From positions 309 through 34,214 of the forward strand of contig JAKJEN010000012.1 in NCBI GenBank assembly GCA_022705405.1: a stretch of DNA of 33,906 nucleotides, in the 5' to 3' direction. The translations under genes were made by a program, and so were the position numbers. This DNA comes from Planctomycetota bacterium. GTDB lineage: Bacteria > Planctomycetota > Phycisphaerae > Sedimentisphaerales > Anaerohalosphaeraceae. Of the stretch, positions 15,253 through 23,195 are shown piece after piece. The first letter of the stretch is position 1, and each line of letters begins with the position of its first letter. The notes beneath the pieces are model-generated. The model did not search any database and was not told the origin of the DNA. It saw nothing but the letters and a program-made list of their open reading frames with translations.

Positions 15253-15855
15253 ATGTGGCTGAATGCATGGCGAAAAAGACAGATCTCTGTGCGAAGATCT
15301 CTGAAGAATACGTATCTCCACAAGATCTGGGGACGGCAGTTATTTCATTCAATGCTCTGGAAGATTGACCGCCGATCGATCGCAGGGGGGCTGGCTCTGG
15401 GACTTTTTATCGCATTTACGCCGAGCATTCCCTTTCAAATGCTCCTGGCAACCTGCGGGGCGATCTATTTTCGTGTAAATCTGCCGATTGCGCTGGCCTG
15501 CTGCTGGATCACGAACCCGCTGACAGCCCTGCCGGTTTACACGGCCGCATGGAAACTGGGTAAATACATCATTGGGGACATCGAATTTATCCAATCCTTC
15601 CTTGAATTTTATGATTTCAAGGACAAAACGGCTCAATTGATCCTGCAGGGACTTTATTTGTGGACCGGTTCACTGCTGTTTTCTTTTGTTTCTGCGGTCA
15701 GTGCGGTTGCCGCAGTGCACCTGCTTTGGAAGATTCCACTGCCGCTTAAATCTCGGATGGCGCTGAAAAAAACTCGCCGCAAACGCATTCAAAATAACGA
15801 AGAGGGGGTTCCTGACTCCACTACCTCCTCCTCCGACCTGCCAGAGAATCCGTAA
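15253..15855 (+). CDS. DUF2062 domain membrane protein
   Basis: 200 residues. A basic N-terminus is followed by the DUF2062 signature RRSIAGGLALGLFIAFTPSIPFQMLLATCGAIYFRVNLPIALACCWITNPLT and PVYTAAWKLGKYIIG. This region gives two membrane helices joined by a Pro-rich turn, and a third helix lies at about 134-155 (LYLWTGSLLFSFVSAVSAVAAVHLLW). The C-terminus is basic and polar. DUF2062 proteins are small inner-membrane proteins of unknown function, often near glycosyltransferases. It has its own promoter and ends 32 bp before the promoter of the mgtE operon. GGAAG lies upstream of the ATG. Confidence 0.85.
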   Translation: MWLNAWRKRQISVRRSLKNTYLHKIWGRQLFHSMLWKIDRRSIAGGLALGLFIAFTPSIPFQMLLATCGAIYFRVNLPIALACCWITNPLTALPVYTAAWKLGKYIIGDIEFIQSFLEFYDFKDKTAQLILQGLYLWTGSLLFSFVSAVSAVAAVHLLWKIPLPLKSRMALKKTRRKRIQNNEEGVPDSTTSSSDLPENP

Positions 15856-15886
15856 AAAATTATCCTCCGTCTTCTTTTTAAAAGGG

Positions 15887-15915
15887 TTGCCTAAATTTCA
15901 GGGCCTCTATATAAT
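15887..15915 (+). promoter_or_regulatory. Sigma-70 promoter of the mgtE operon
   Basis: TTGCCT (15887-15892), a 17-nt spacer and a perfect TATAAT (15910-15915). The predicted start near 15922 gives a leader of about 200 nt before mgtE that contains a short ORF and a hairpin. Confidence 0.75.
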
Positions 15916-15949
15916 TTTTTTATCTCTTTATGTTGCAGGAGAAAAAGAT

Positions 15950-16066
15950 ATGTTCGTGTTAAACTGCGGTCGCTGTGCACCGCGAAATGATTCTATGGAC
16001 AACCCGGAAGACCCCGAATCGTGGGCAGCCGTCGGCCCGTCCGGCAAGGCAGCGCTGAAGCCCTAA
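15950..16066 (+). CDS. Leader peptide upstream of mgtE (38 aa)
   Basis: A 38-codon ORF preceded by AGGAG at 15937-15941, 8 nt before the ATG, and about 28 nt downstream of the predicted transcription start. The peptide begins MFVLNCGRCAPRNDS, then MDNPEDPESW (residues 16-25), and ends GPSGKAALKP. The acidic/proline block resembles the N-terminal block of enterobacterial MgtL leader peptides (MEPDPTP or MDPEPTP). That block destabilises the translating ribosome at low Mg2+ (established for E. coli). The last sense codon is Pro, which can slow release at the stop. The stop is 10 nt before an 11-bp stem that buries the mgtE ribosome-binding site. A regulatory role is inference; homology to MgtL is not claimed. 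Confidence 0.6.
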   Translation: MFVLNCGRCAPRNDSMDNPEDPESWAAVGPSGKAALKP

Positions 16067-16076
16067 ATCGTACCGC

Positions 16077-16123
16077 GTCTGCTTTCGGCCGCTCGGCGCC
16101 CCGAGACCCTAACGGAGGCAGAC
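16077..16123 (+). promoter_or_regulatory. Shine-Dalgarno-sequestering hairpin of mgtE
   Basis: GTCTGCTTTCG (16077-16087) pairs with CGGAGGCAGAC (16113-16123) as 11 consecutive base pairs (two G-U). The second arm contains the GGAGG ribosome-binding site and ends one base before the mgtE ATG. An inner hairpin CTCGG-CGCC-CCGAG (16092-16105) lies in the loop. A ribosome terminating at 16064-16066 would reach the foot of the stem, so leader translation could control access to the mgtE start. Confidence 0.68.
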
Positions 16124-16124
16124 T

Positions 16125-17504
16125 ATGATCAATCCCATCCTCATACCGGAACTGAAGGAACTGATTCATACTCAGGACAGCGAAACGTTTAGCAAGTTCT
16201 GTCAGCAAACACACCCGCAGACGGTAGCCGAACTGATCGCCGGCCTGGATAGCGAGGAAATTTGGGAATTATTGCGGATGCTGGAGGTCCCCCAGCAGGC
16301 GGAAATCTTTTCTTTTCTGGAACTTGATAAGCAGGCGGAACTGGCCACCATCCACAGCCACAGGGAAATGGCCCGGCTGCTGGAGGAAATGCCCCCCGAC
16401 GACCGGGCCGACCTGGTACAACATCTGGATGAGTCGCTGCGGGAGGAGATCCTTCCCCTGGTAGCCAAGGCCGAGCGAGAAGATATCCGCAAACTGGTAT
16501 CGTACGAAGAAGGCACCGCCGGCGCAGTCATGAGCACCGATTATGCGGTGCTGCGGCAAGAGATGGGCGTTCTTCAGGCCATCGAACAACTCCGGATGCA
16601 GGCCCCGGGCAAGGAGACTATTTATTATGTGTATGTGGTGGATGAGGCCCGAAAGCTGATCGGCTTTGTCTCTCTGAAAGATCTGATTGTCGCCAAATCC
16701 AGCGAGACCGTTCTGGATATCATGCACACCGACATCATCCAGGGCAAGGTAAGCGACGATCAGGAAGTCATTGCCAAACTGATCGAAAAATACGACCTGA
16801 TCGCCATTCCCATTGTCGATGACAAGCAGATCCTGGTCGGCATCGTTACCCACGACGATGCGATGGACATCATCCGCCAGGAACAGACCGAGGATATGGA
16901 AAAATTCATGGGCATCACCGGCAGCCACGAGGTCGGCGATTATCTGAAAGTCTCTTCCTGGGATCATTTCACCAAGCGCATTTATTGGGTGGTCGCCCTG
17001 GCGGTTCTGGGTCTTTTTTCCGGAATGATCATTCACAGTTTTGAAAGCACTCTGACAAGTTTGCTGATTCTGGCCCTGTATATGCCGATGCTGGCCGATA
17101 CCGGCGGCAATACCGGCAGCCAGTCGGCGTCGGTTGTGGTGCGCGCCCTGGCTCTCGGCCAGCTTCGTCCGCGAGATTTTCTGCGGGTGATCTACAAAGA
17201 ACTGAAGATTTCAATGGGAATCGCCGTGGTTCTGGGAATATTGTCATATCTGAAGGTAGTCTTTATTTCCAGAGGTATGGAGATTCCGGTTGGTTATTCT
17301 CTATCCCGAATTGCCCTTGTCATTGGGCTGGCCCTTGGCATTCAGGTGGTCTCCTCCACGCTGATCGGAGCGGCGCTGCCGCTGGCGGCTGCGCGAATCA
17401 AACAGGATCCGGCGGTTGTGGCCAGTCCGGCCCTGACGACAATTGTTGATATCACCGGTCTGCTGATTTATTTTACAACCGCCAGACTTCTGCTGGGGGT
17501 ATAG
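16125..17504 (+). CDS. mgtE: Magnesium transporter MgtE
   Basis: A 459-residue homodimeric Mg2+ channel of the inner membrane. The N-terminal MgtE_N superhelical domain spans about residues 25-125 (LLRMLEVPQQAEIFSFLELDKQAEL, LEEMPPDDRADLVQHL). A CBS-domain pair follows (about 130-250, with VYVVDEARKLIGFVSLKDLI and IPIVDDKQILVGIVTHDDAM). Five membrane helices come after about residue 285. The channel signature YMPMLADTGGNTGSQSASVVVRALALG is intact. In known MgtE, the cytosolic domains close the pore when Mg2+ is high. GGAGG lies 6 nt before the ATG but inside a hairpin (16077-16123). First large gene of a long operon; mtnA starts 3 bp after its stop. Confidence 0.96.
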   Translation: MINPILIPELKELIHTQDSETFSKFCQQTHPQTVAELIAGLDSEEIWELLRMLEVPQQAEIFSFLELDKQAELATIHSHREMARLLEEMPPDDRADLVQHLDESLREEILPLVAKAEREDIRKLVSYEEGTAGAVMSTDYAVLRQEMGVLQAIEQLRMQAPGKETIYYVYVVDEARKLIGFVSLKDLIVAKSSETVLDIMHTDIIQGKVSDDQEVIAKLIEKYDLIAIPIVDDKQILVGIVTHDDAMDIIRQEQTEDMEKFMGITGSHEVGDYLKVSSWDHFTKRIYWVVALAVLGLFSGMIIHSFESTLTSLLILALYMPMLADTGGNTGSQSASVVVRALALGQLRPRDFLRVIYKELKISMGIAVVLGILSYLKVVFISRGMEIPVGYSLSRIALVIGLALGIQVVSSTLIGAALPLAAARIKQDPAVVASPALTTIVDITGLLIYFTTARLLLGV

Positions 17505-17507
17505 CCA

Positions 17508-18590
17508 ATGAACAAAACATTCAGCCCTTCTTTTCATACCCTTCGCTGGGAGGGAGGAATAGATGGGACGCTGCAGCTGCTGGACCAGCGAAAACTGCCG
17601 CAGGAGAAGGAATATCTGACCTGTCGGGCTGTTGATGATCTTGTCGAGGCCCTTGTGTCTTTGGCGGTTCGCGGAGCGCCGGCTATCGGCGTTGCGGCCG
17701 CCTACGGCATTTGTCTTGGGATGCAAAAGGCCGCGGATCATGCTCCTGCCGGCGCCCTGGCCCTGCTGGATGAGAGCAAAGCCAAACTGGCCGCCAGCAG
17801 ACCCACTGCGGTAAATCTGTTTTGGGCCTTGGATCGGATGAAGAAGGCCGCCTGCCGGTTTTTTGCCGAACAACCCGCCGCATCTGTTCCGGATCTGCGC
17901 CGCCGCCTGCTGGAGGAGGCAAACGCTATTTGTGAAGAAGACAAACAGATGTGCCGGGCTATCGGACAAAACGGTCTGTCTTTGATGCCGGAAGATGGCG
18001 GCGTGCTGACTCATTGCAATGCCGGGGCGCTGGCGACGGCGGGCATCGGGACTGCCCTGGCGGCGATCTATGCGGCCCATCAGGCGGGCAAGCGGTTTAC
18101 CGTCTATGTGGACGAGACGCGGCCGCTCCTGCAAGGGGCTCGGCTGACGGCATGGGAACTGGCGCAATATGCTATTCCATCTGTTCTGATCTGCGACAAT
18201 ATGGCGGCCTGGCTGATGAAGCGCGGCAAAATTAAAGCCGTCATCGCCGGGGCAGACCGAATTGCCGCCAATGGAGACACCGCCAACAAGATCGGCACGC
18301 TCGGGCTGAGCATCCTGGCCAAACGCTTCGGGATTCCGTTTTATATCGCCGCGCCTTCCAGCACATTTGACCTGTCGATCTCACACGGCCGGGATATCCC
18401 CATCGAGGAGCGTTCGGCAGACGAGGTGCACGCCTTCGCCGGCCGCAGGGTTGCCCCATCGGCCATTCCCGCGTATAATCCGGCTTTTGACATAACCGAC
18501 GCGGCCGATATCACAGCGATCATCACGGAGAAAGGGGTTTTTTATCCCCCGCTGGAGAAGGCCATCAAGGACTATCTGGAGCCCAAATGA
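17508..18590 (+). CDS. mtnA: S-methyl-5-thioribose-1-phosphate isomerase
   Basis: A 360-residue enzyme of the methionine salvage pathway, isomerising 5-methylthioribose-1-P to 5-methylthioribulose-1-P in the cytoplasm. Family features are RGAPAIG (55-61), the catalytic cysteine in THCNAGALATAG (Cys170), VDETRPLLQGARLTAWEL, the catalytic aspartate in IAGADRIAANGDTANKIGT (Asp250) and PSSTFD. Length is typical. Members of the wider eIF2B-like family include ribose-1,5-bisphosphate isomerases; the Cys/Asp pair and the VDETRP motif favour MtnA. No other methionine-salvage gene is present nearby, and the gene overlaps the next by 4 bp (ATGA), so it is translationally coupled to a glycan-type gene. 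That setting is unusual. Confidence 0.92.
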   Translation: MNKTFSPSFHTLRWEGGIDGTLQLLDQRKLPQEKEYLTCRAVDDLVEALVSLAVRGAPAIGVAAAYGICLGMQKAADHAPAGALALLDESKAKLAASRPTAVNLFWALDRMKKAACRFFAEQPAASVPDLRRRLLEEANAICEEDKQMCRAIGQNGLSLMPEDGGVLTHCNAGALATAGIGTALAAIYAAHQAGKRFTVYVDETRPLLQGARLTAWELAQYAIPSVLICDNMAAWLMKRGKIKAVIAGADRIAANGDTANKIGTLGLSILAKRFGIPFYIAAPSSTFDLSISHGRDIPIEERSADEVHAFAGRRVAPSAIPAYNPAFDITDAADITAIITEKGVFYPPLEKAIKDYLEPK

Positions 18591-19678
18591 GAATTTTGTT
18601 TGACCTGCTGCATCCTGCGCATTATCACCTGTTCAAGCATGTCATCGGCCGGCTGCTGCGGGAAGGACACCAGGTCGAGATCATCGCCCGCCAGAAGGAC
18701 TGCCTTGGGGATCTTCTGGCCGCCGGCGGTCTGCGGCATCATTTGATTGAACGCCGCCGACAGAACCTGTTTGTACTCGGTATGGAAAGCATCAGGGCCT
18801 GTCAAATGGCAATGCGAATGAACCGGCGGAAACGCTTTGATTTTATGGTCGGCATCTCCATCTCCATCAATCCGGCGGCCCGACTGGGCGGATCGATTGC
18901 CGTTATGTTCGAGGATGACGACGCAAAGGTCGTGCCGGTCTTTGCCAAACTGGGTTATCCGCTGGCCCATTATGTAGTCACTCCGCGATGTCTGGAATTT
19001 GAACAACACGGCAAAAAGCACCTGACCTATCCGGGCTACCACGAACTGGCGTATCTGCACCCGAATCATTTTACGCCGGACCCGACCATTCGCCGACAAC
19101 TGGGGCTCAATGAAGGGCAGCGTTATTTTCTTGTGCGGCTGGTTTCTCTGACGGCCCATCACGACATTGGAGCACGGGGGCTGAGCCGCCGGCAAGCCCG
19201 ACAGGTGGTGGATAAACTGTCCGCCCATGGGCGGGTTTTTATCAGCGCCGAAAGCGCCGTCGAACCCGATTTGAAACAGTACCTGCTGCCGACGCCGGCG
19301 GACCGGATTTTTGACGTGCTGGCCGGTGCGGATCTGGTTGTCGGAGACAGCCAGACGATGGCCGCTGAGTCGGCCGTACTGGCGACGCCCTCGCTTCGAT
19401 GCAACAGTTTTGTCGGGCGGATTTCATATCTGGAGGAATTGGAACATCGTTACGGGCTGACCAAGGGCTTTCTGCCGGCCGACTTTGACCGATTGCTTGA
19501 GCAGATGGAGCAGTGGCTTTCGGATCGGCAGTTGAAGCGGAAATGGATGCAAAAACAACAAAACATGCTGGCCGAATGCGTCGATGTGTCCCAGTGGATT
19601 TACGATTTGCTGATGCGGCTTTATCAAACGCATTATTCCGAAAAAAACAGGACTGAACATGCCGCGCCAAGCGCCTAA
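18587..19678 (+). CDS. DUF354 family glycosyltransferase-like protein
   Basis: 363 residues. The start MRILFDLLHPAHYHLFKHVIGRLLREGHQVEIIAR is the DUF354 signature (D-x2-HPAH-x-HLF). A GT-B-like two-domain layout follows, with FIKPHR-like motifs less clear here. The C-terminal donor-site region reads FDVLAGADLVVGDSQTMAAESAVLATPSLRCNSF, typical of glycosyltransferases that bind nucleotide sugars. DUF354 genes usually sit in surface-polysaccharide clusters, as here, directly before UDP-GlcNAc 2-epimerase. The reaction is unknown. The ATGA overlap with mtnA and the 20-bp overlap with the epimerase gene indicate one operon. Confidence 0.85.
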   Translation: MRILFDLLHPAHYHLFKHVIGRLLREGHQVEIIARQKDCLGDLLAAGGLRHHLIERRRQNLFVLGMESIRACQMAMRMNRRKRFDFMVGISISINPAARLGGSIAVMFEDDDAKVVPVFAKLGYPLAHYVVTPRCLEFEQHGKKHLTYPGYHELAYLHPNHFTPDPTIRRQLGLNEGQRYFLVRLVSLTAHHDIGARGLSRRQARQVVDKLSAHGRVFISAESAVEPDLKQYLLPTPADRIFDVLAGADLVVGDSQTMAAESAVLATPSLRCNSFVGRISYLEELEHRYGLTKGFLPADFDRLLEQMEQWLSDRQLKRKWMQKQQNMLAECVDVSQWIYDLLMRLYQTHYSEKNRTEHAAPSA

Positions 19679-20822
19679 AAAAATTGCCTTTGTATTTGGA
19701 ACACGGCCGGAGGCGATCAAACTGGCGCCGGTGATTGAGGAATTCCGCCGGCGGGCCGACCGGTTTCAAACGCGAATCTGGCTGACCGGTCAGCATCGGC
19801 AAATGCTCGATCAGGTAATGGATACCTTTCAACTGAAGGCGGACCGGGATTTTCGTCTGATGGAACCCAGCCAGAGTCTGCACCGGCTGACCGGCCGAAT
19901 TTTAAAAGCGATGGAACAGGCCCTGGGGCAGGAACGGCCGGACTGCATCGTGATTCAGGGGGATACGACAACGGTACTGGCCGCGGCGTTGGCGGCATTC
20001 TATGAGCAGGTTCCGATTGCGCATGTGGAGGCGGGTCTTCGCACCTATCAGCGCTATTCCCCGTTTCCGGAGGAGATCAATCGGACGCTGACCAGCCGGC
20101 TTTGCAGTTTTCATTTTGCGCCGACTCCGCGAGCCAAAGACAACCTGCTGCGCGAGGGGATACCCGCCGAAACCATCTGGGTGACGGGCAATACCGTCAT
20201 TGACGCGCTTGATATTGTTCTTCGGCGCCTGACGGATCGCCCGCCCTGTCTGCCGGAGGGCTTTCCTGCGGCTCAGATCCAGTCGGGCCGTCGGATGATT
20301 TTGATTACCGGACATCGCCGGGAGAACTTCGGGACCGGCTTTGAGGCGATTTGCACGGCGATTGGCCGGCTGGCCCGCCGCTATCCGGAGGCGGTATTCG
20401 TCTATCCGGTACATCTGAATCCGAATGTGCAGCAACCGGTTCGCCGGATGCTGGGCGGACTGGCCAATGTGTCGCTGATTGAGCCGCTGGACTATGAGCC
20501 GTTTGTCTGGTGCATGAAGCAATGCTGCCTGATCCTGAGCGATTCGGGCGGAATTCAGGAGGAAGCCCCGCACCTGGACAAGCCGGTACTGGTGATGCGC
20601 AAGACGACGGAACGGCCGGAGGCGATCGAAGCGGGCACGGCCCGACTGGTCGGCACGGATGCGGAGACGATTGTGCGTGAAACTGCGCGACTGATGGACG
20701 ATGCAGGCGAATATGAAAAGATGAGCCGGGCGAAAAATCCCTTCGGAGACGGACAGGCCAGCGGCCGAATCGCCGATGCCCTGACAGAACGATTGTACGG
20801 ATGTACTTCTATATGCCATTGA
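19659..20822 (+). CDS. wecB: UDP-N-acetylglucosamine 2-epimerase (non-hydrolysing), paralogue 1
   Basis: A 387-residue GT-B-fold enzyme interconverting UDP-GlcNAc and UDP-ManNAc in the cytoplasm for surface polysaccharide. Motifs: FGTRPEAIKLAPVI (13-26), QGDTTTVLAAA (Asp102), HVEAGLRTY (Glu124), FPEEINR (Glu138), TGHRRENFG, and the C-terminal UDP site LSDSGGIQEEAP. These acidic residues correspond to the catalytic set of E. coli WecB. GC-rich codon use like its upstream neighbours. Start overlaps the end of the DUF354 gene, indicating translational coupling. Confidence 0.93.
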   Translation: MPRQAPKKIAFVFGTRPEAIKLAPVIEEFRRRADRFQTRIWLTGQHRQMLDQVMDTFQLKADRDFRLMEPSQSLHRLTGRILKAMEQALGQERPDCIVIQGDTTTVLAAALAAFYEQVPIAHVEAGLRTYQRYSPFPEEINRTLTSRLCSFHFAPTPRAKDNLLREGIPAETIWVTGNTVIDALDIVLRRLTDRPPCLPEGFPAAQIQSGRRMILITGHRRENFGTGFEAICTAIGRLARRYPEAVFVYPVHLNPNVQQPVRRMLGGLANVSLIEPLDYEPFVWCMKQCCLILSDSGGIQEEAPHLDKPVLVMRKTTERPEAIEAGTARLVGTDAETIVRETARLMDDAGEYEKMSRAKNPFGDGQASGRIADALTERLYGCTSICH

Positions 20823-21928
20823 AGATAGCCACAATTATTGGAGCCAGACCCCAATTTATTAAGGCCGCTGCCATAAGTCGGGCAATAAATACAATTAATC
20901 AGAACGACGGATCTCCGCTTATCCATCAGATTCTGGTCCATACCGGCCAGCATTATGATCGCAATTTGTCTCAAATCTTCTTCAACGAAATGGAGATCCC
21001 CCAACCGCACTACAATTTGGAAGTCGGAAGCGGACCCCATGGCAGACAAACGGGGCTGATGCTTGAAAAAATTGAGGAAGTTCTAATTCATGAAAAACCG
21101 GATCTTTGTCTGGTTTATGGAGATACGAATTCGACGTTGTCCGGAGCGCTGGCAGCCGCCAAACTCCATATCCCCGTCGGCCACATCGAAGCAGGCCTGC
21201 GTTCTTATTTTCGCCAAATGCCCGAAGAGATCAATCGTATTTTGACAGATCACCTTTCTACATGGCTGTTCTGCCCAACGAATACAGCCGTAGACAATTT
21301 GAAAAAAGAAGGTATTAATAAAGGAGTGTATCAAACCGGAGATGTGATGTATGACAGCATCTTGTTTTATTCTCAAAAGGTAAAGGCCCGGGAGCATGAG
21401 CTGCTTGACCAATTCCAAATTCGCGCCGGACACTATTATTTGGCCACAATTCACCGCGCTGAAAATACAGATGATCCGGGACGACTAACTGAGATTCTTG
21501 CCGGATTGAATGCAATCGCCTCGTCGGACTGTCCGGTTATTCTACCGTTGCATCCGCGAACGGCTCATTATATCAAACAGCATCGTATATTTATCTGCAA
21601 AGCTGTGCATCTGATCGAACCGGTTTCATATTTAACTATGATCGGGCTGGAAAAACAGGCCCGACTGATTTTGACTGACTCCGGCGGGGTTCAGAAAGAG
21701 GCCTATTTTCTCTCTATTCCCTGTGTGACGCTGCGAGACCAGACCGAATGGATAGAGTCAGTCCAAGCGGGTCGGAACCGGCTGGCCGGAGCATCCAAAG
21801 AGAAAATCATTCAGGCCGTAACCGAGCCATTTGCACAACAGAACATACGGCCGGAGACTTATTACGGAAACGGCCATGCCGCTGAAGTAATTCTGCAAAT
21901 TCTTCTTCGCCCTAAAGACTCTGTGTGA
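20813..21928 (+). CDS. wecB: UDP-N-acetylglucosamine 2-epimerase family, paralogue 2
   Basis: 371 residues. MPLKIATIIGARPQFIKAAAISRAI is the second WecB subtype (ARPQFIKAA instead of TRPEAIKLAP). GDTNST (103-108), HIEAGLRSYFRQMPEEINR (124-142), TIHRAENTD and TDSGGVQKEAY complete the active site, so it should be catalytic. An in-frame ATG four codons earlier (20801) also exists; 20813 gives the family N-terminus. No strong ribosome-binding site is visible, which fits coupling to the preceding gene it overlaps. Visibly more AT-rich codon use than paralogue 1, suggesting a separate origin. Possible substrates besides UDP-GlcNAc include UDP-2,3-diacetamido sugars (WbpI-type). Confidence 0.9.
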   Translation: MPLKIATIIGARPQFIKAAAISRAINTINQNDGSPLIHQILVHTGQHYDRNLSQIFFNEMEIPQPHYNLEVGSGPHGRQTGLMLEKIEEVLIHEKPDLCLVYGDTNSTLSGALAAAKLHIPVGHIEAGLRSYFRQMPEEINRILTDHLSTWLFCPTNTAVDNLKKEGINKGVYQTGDVMYDSILFYSQKVKAREHELLDQFQIRAGHYYLATIHRAENTDDPGRLTEILAGLNAIASSDCPVILPLHPRTAHYIKQHRIFICKAVHLIEPVSYLTMIGLEKQARLILTDSGGVQKEAYFLSIPCVTLRDQTEWIESVQAGRNRLAGASKEKIIQAVTEPFAQQNIRPETYYGNGHAAEVILQILLRPKDSV

Positions 21929-21941
21929 AAAGGTCGTATTC

Positions 21942-23159
21942 ATGAACATCCTGATGGTTTTATCTACAAAGAAATATCCTCCGGATCGGCGTGTGGAGCG
22001 CGAAGCGCATGCCCTTGCGGCGGCCGGACACAACGTCTATCTGATCGCCCGTCGAGGGCCGGGCCAGATGAAGGTGGAAATTGTCGAGGGGGTGCATGTC
22101 ATCCGAACGCCGCTGCCATTTCAGAAAATCAAACCGATTGCCGATACGATTTATTTTTACGCTCAGCGGTACTGGATTTATTTTGCGATCCTGCGCGCCT
22201 GTCGCCGATACGGCATCCAGGCGCTGCACGTACACGACCTGCCGTACGCTTTTGCTGCGGTTCTGGCGGGCCGGCGGCTGAAAATTCCCGTTGTCTTTGA
22301 TATGCATGAACATTATGTTGAGGTATTGGAGGATAGTTTTAATACCAGCGTATATCGAAAATACAAGCCCTTTTCGGCCCCTTTATTATGGCTGATGGCC
22401 CAAGAGGAAAAATATGCCTGCCGCCATAGCACAAAAATAATCGTTATCGGAAATGAACATATCGACAGACTGATTCCTCTGGGGGCGCGAAAAGAACAAT
22501 TTGTTGAGGTAGCCAATACAGACGACCCGGAATTTCTCGCCTCGATCCCGATTCAGGAAGAGATTGTCAGACAATATCAAGATTCAACGAAGTACACATT
22601 GCTGTACATCGGCGGCTTTAATCCGTTTCGCGGACTGGATACCGCTATTAAAGCCATGCCTATCGTCCTTAAGAAAATTCCTCATGCTCGGCTGCTTCTG
22701 GTCGGAGACGGCGAAAGTCGCCGGGAACTGGAAAAACTAACGAAAGATCTGCACTTACAGGATCATATCATTTTTCCGGGTTTTGTTCCATTTCAGCACG
22801 TGCCGACTTATATTCGGATCAGCGATGTCTGCCTGCTGCCGCTTTGGGTCACTGCGCACATAGAAACCGGCATAACGAACAAGTTCTTTCAATATATGAT
22901 CTTCGGGAAGCCCATGATTGTCAGCAATGCTCGTCCGATGGTTCGGGTCATTAACGAAACCGGCTGCGGTTTACTATTTCCAGATCGCAATCCTCAGTCT
23001 TTAGCGGAAAAAATTATTGAATTGCAGGACAGAGAAAAACAAAAAATCCTCGGACAAAACGGCTACCGGGCCGCGCGAGAAAAATATAACTGGCAAACAA
23101 CTGTGCGCTCTTTACTGTCGCTGTATGATGAATTGACAGAACTCAAAAAAAAGGGCTGA
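21942..23159 (+). CDS. Glycosyltransferase family 4 protein
   Basis: A 405-residue GT-B enzyme. N-terminal acceptor domain: MNILMVLSTKKYPPDRRVEREAHALAAAGHNVYLIAR, then ALHVHDLPYAFAAVLAGRRLKIPVVFDMHEHYVEV. C-terminal donor domain: YTLLYIGGFNPFRGLDTAIKAM, ARLLLVGDGESRRELEKL, IIFPGFVPFQHVPTYIRISDVCLLP and IFGKPMIVSNARPM. The usual E-x7-E motif is replaced by a degenerate segment (ETGITNKFFQYMIFGKPM). Likely builds a surface polysaccharide with ManNAc-derived donors from the preceding epimerases. Last gene of the mgtE operon; its 3' end carries the terminator at 23145-23180. Confidence 0.88.
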   Translation: MNILMVLSTKKYPPDRRVEREAHALAAAGHNVYLIARRGPGQMKVEIVEGVHVIRTPLPFQKIKPIADTIYFYAQRYWIYFAILRACRRYGIQALHVHDLPYAFAAVLAGRRLKIPVVFDMHEHYVEVLEDSFNTSVYRKYKPFSAPLLWLMAQEEKYACRHSTKIIVIGNEHIDRLIPLGARKEQFVEVANTDDPEFLASIPIQEEIVRQYQDSTKYTLLYIGGFNPFRGLDTAIKAMPIVLKKIPHARLLLVGDGESRRELEKLTKDLHLQDHIIFPGFVPFQHVPTYIRISDVCLLPLWVTAHIETGITNKFFQYMIFGKPMIVSNARPMVRVINETGCGLLFPDRNPQSLAEKIIELQDREKQKILGQNGYRAAREKYNWQTTVRSLLSLYDELTELKKKG

Positions 23160-23180
23160 AGGAATACCCGCAGCCCTTTT
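23145..23180. terminator. Bidirectional terminator
   Basis: AAGGGCTG (23151-23158) pairs with CAGCCCTT (23171-23178); T residues follow on the plus strand, and eight on the minus strand (A-run 23145-23152). It serves both the GT4 gene (its stop lies inside the hairpin) and the convergent PEP-CTERM gene. It is stronger in the minus direction. Confidence 0.82.
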
Positions 23181-23195
23181 CGAAATAAATCCATT

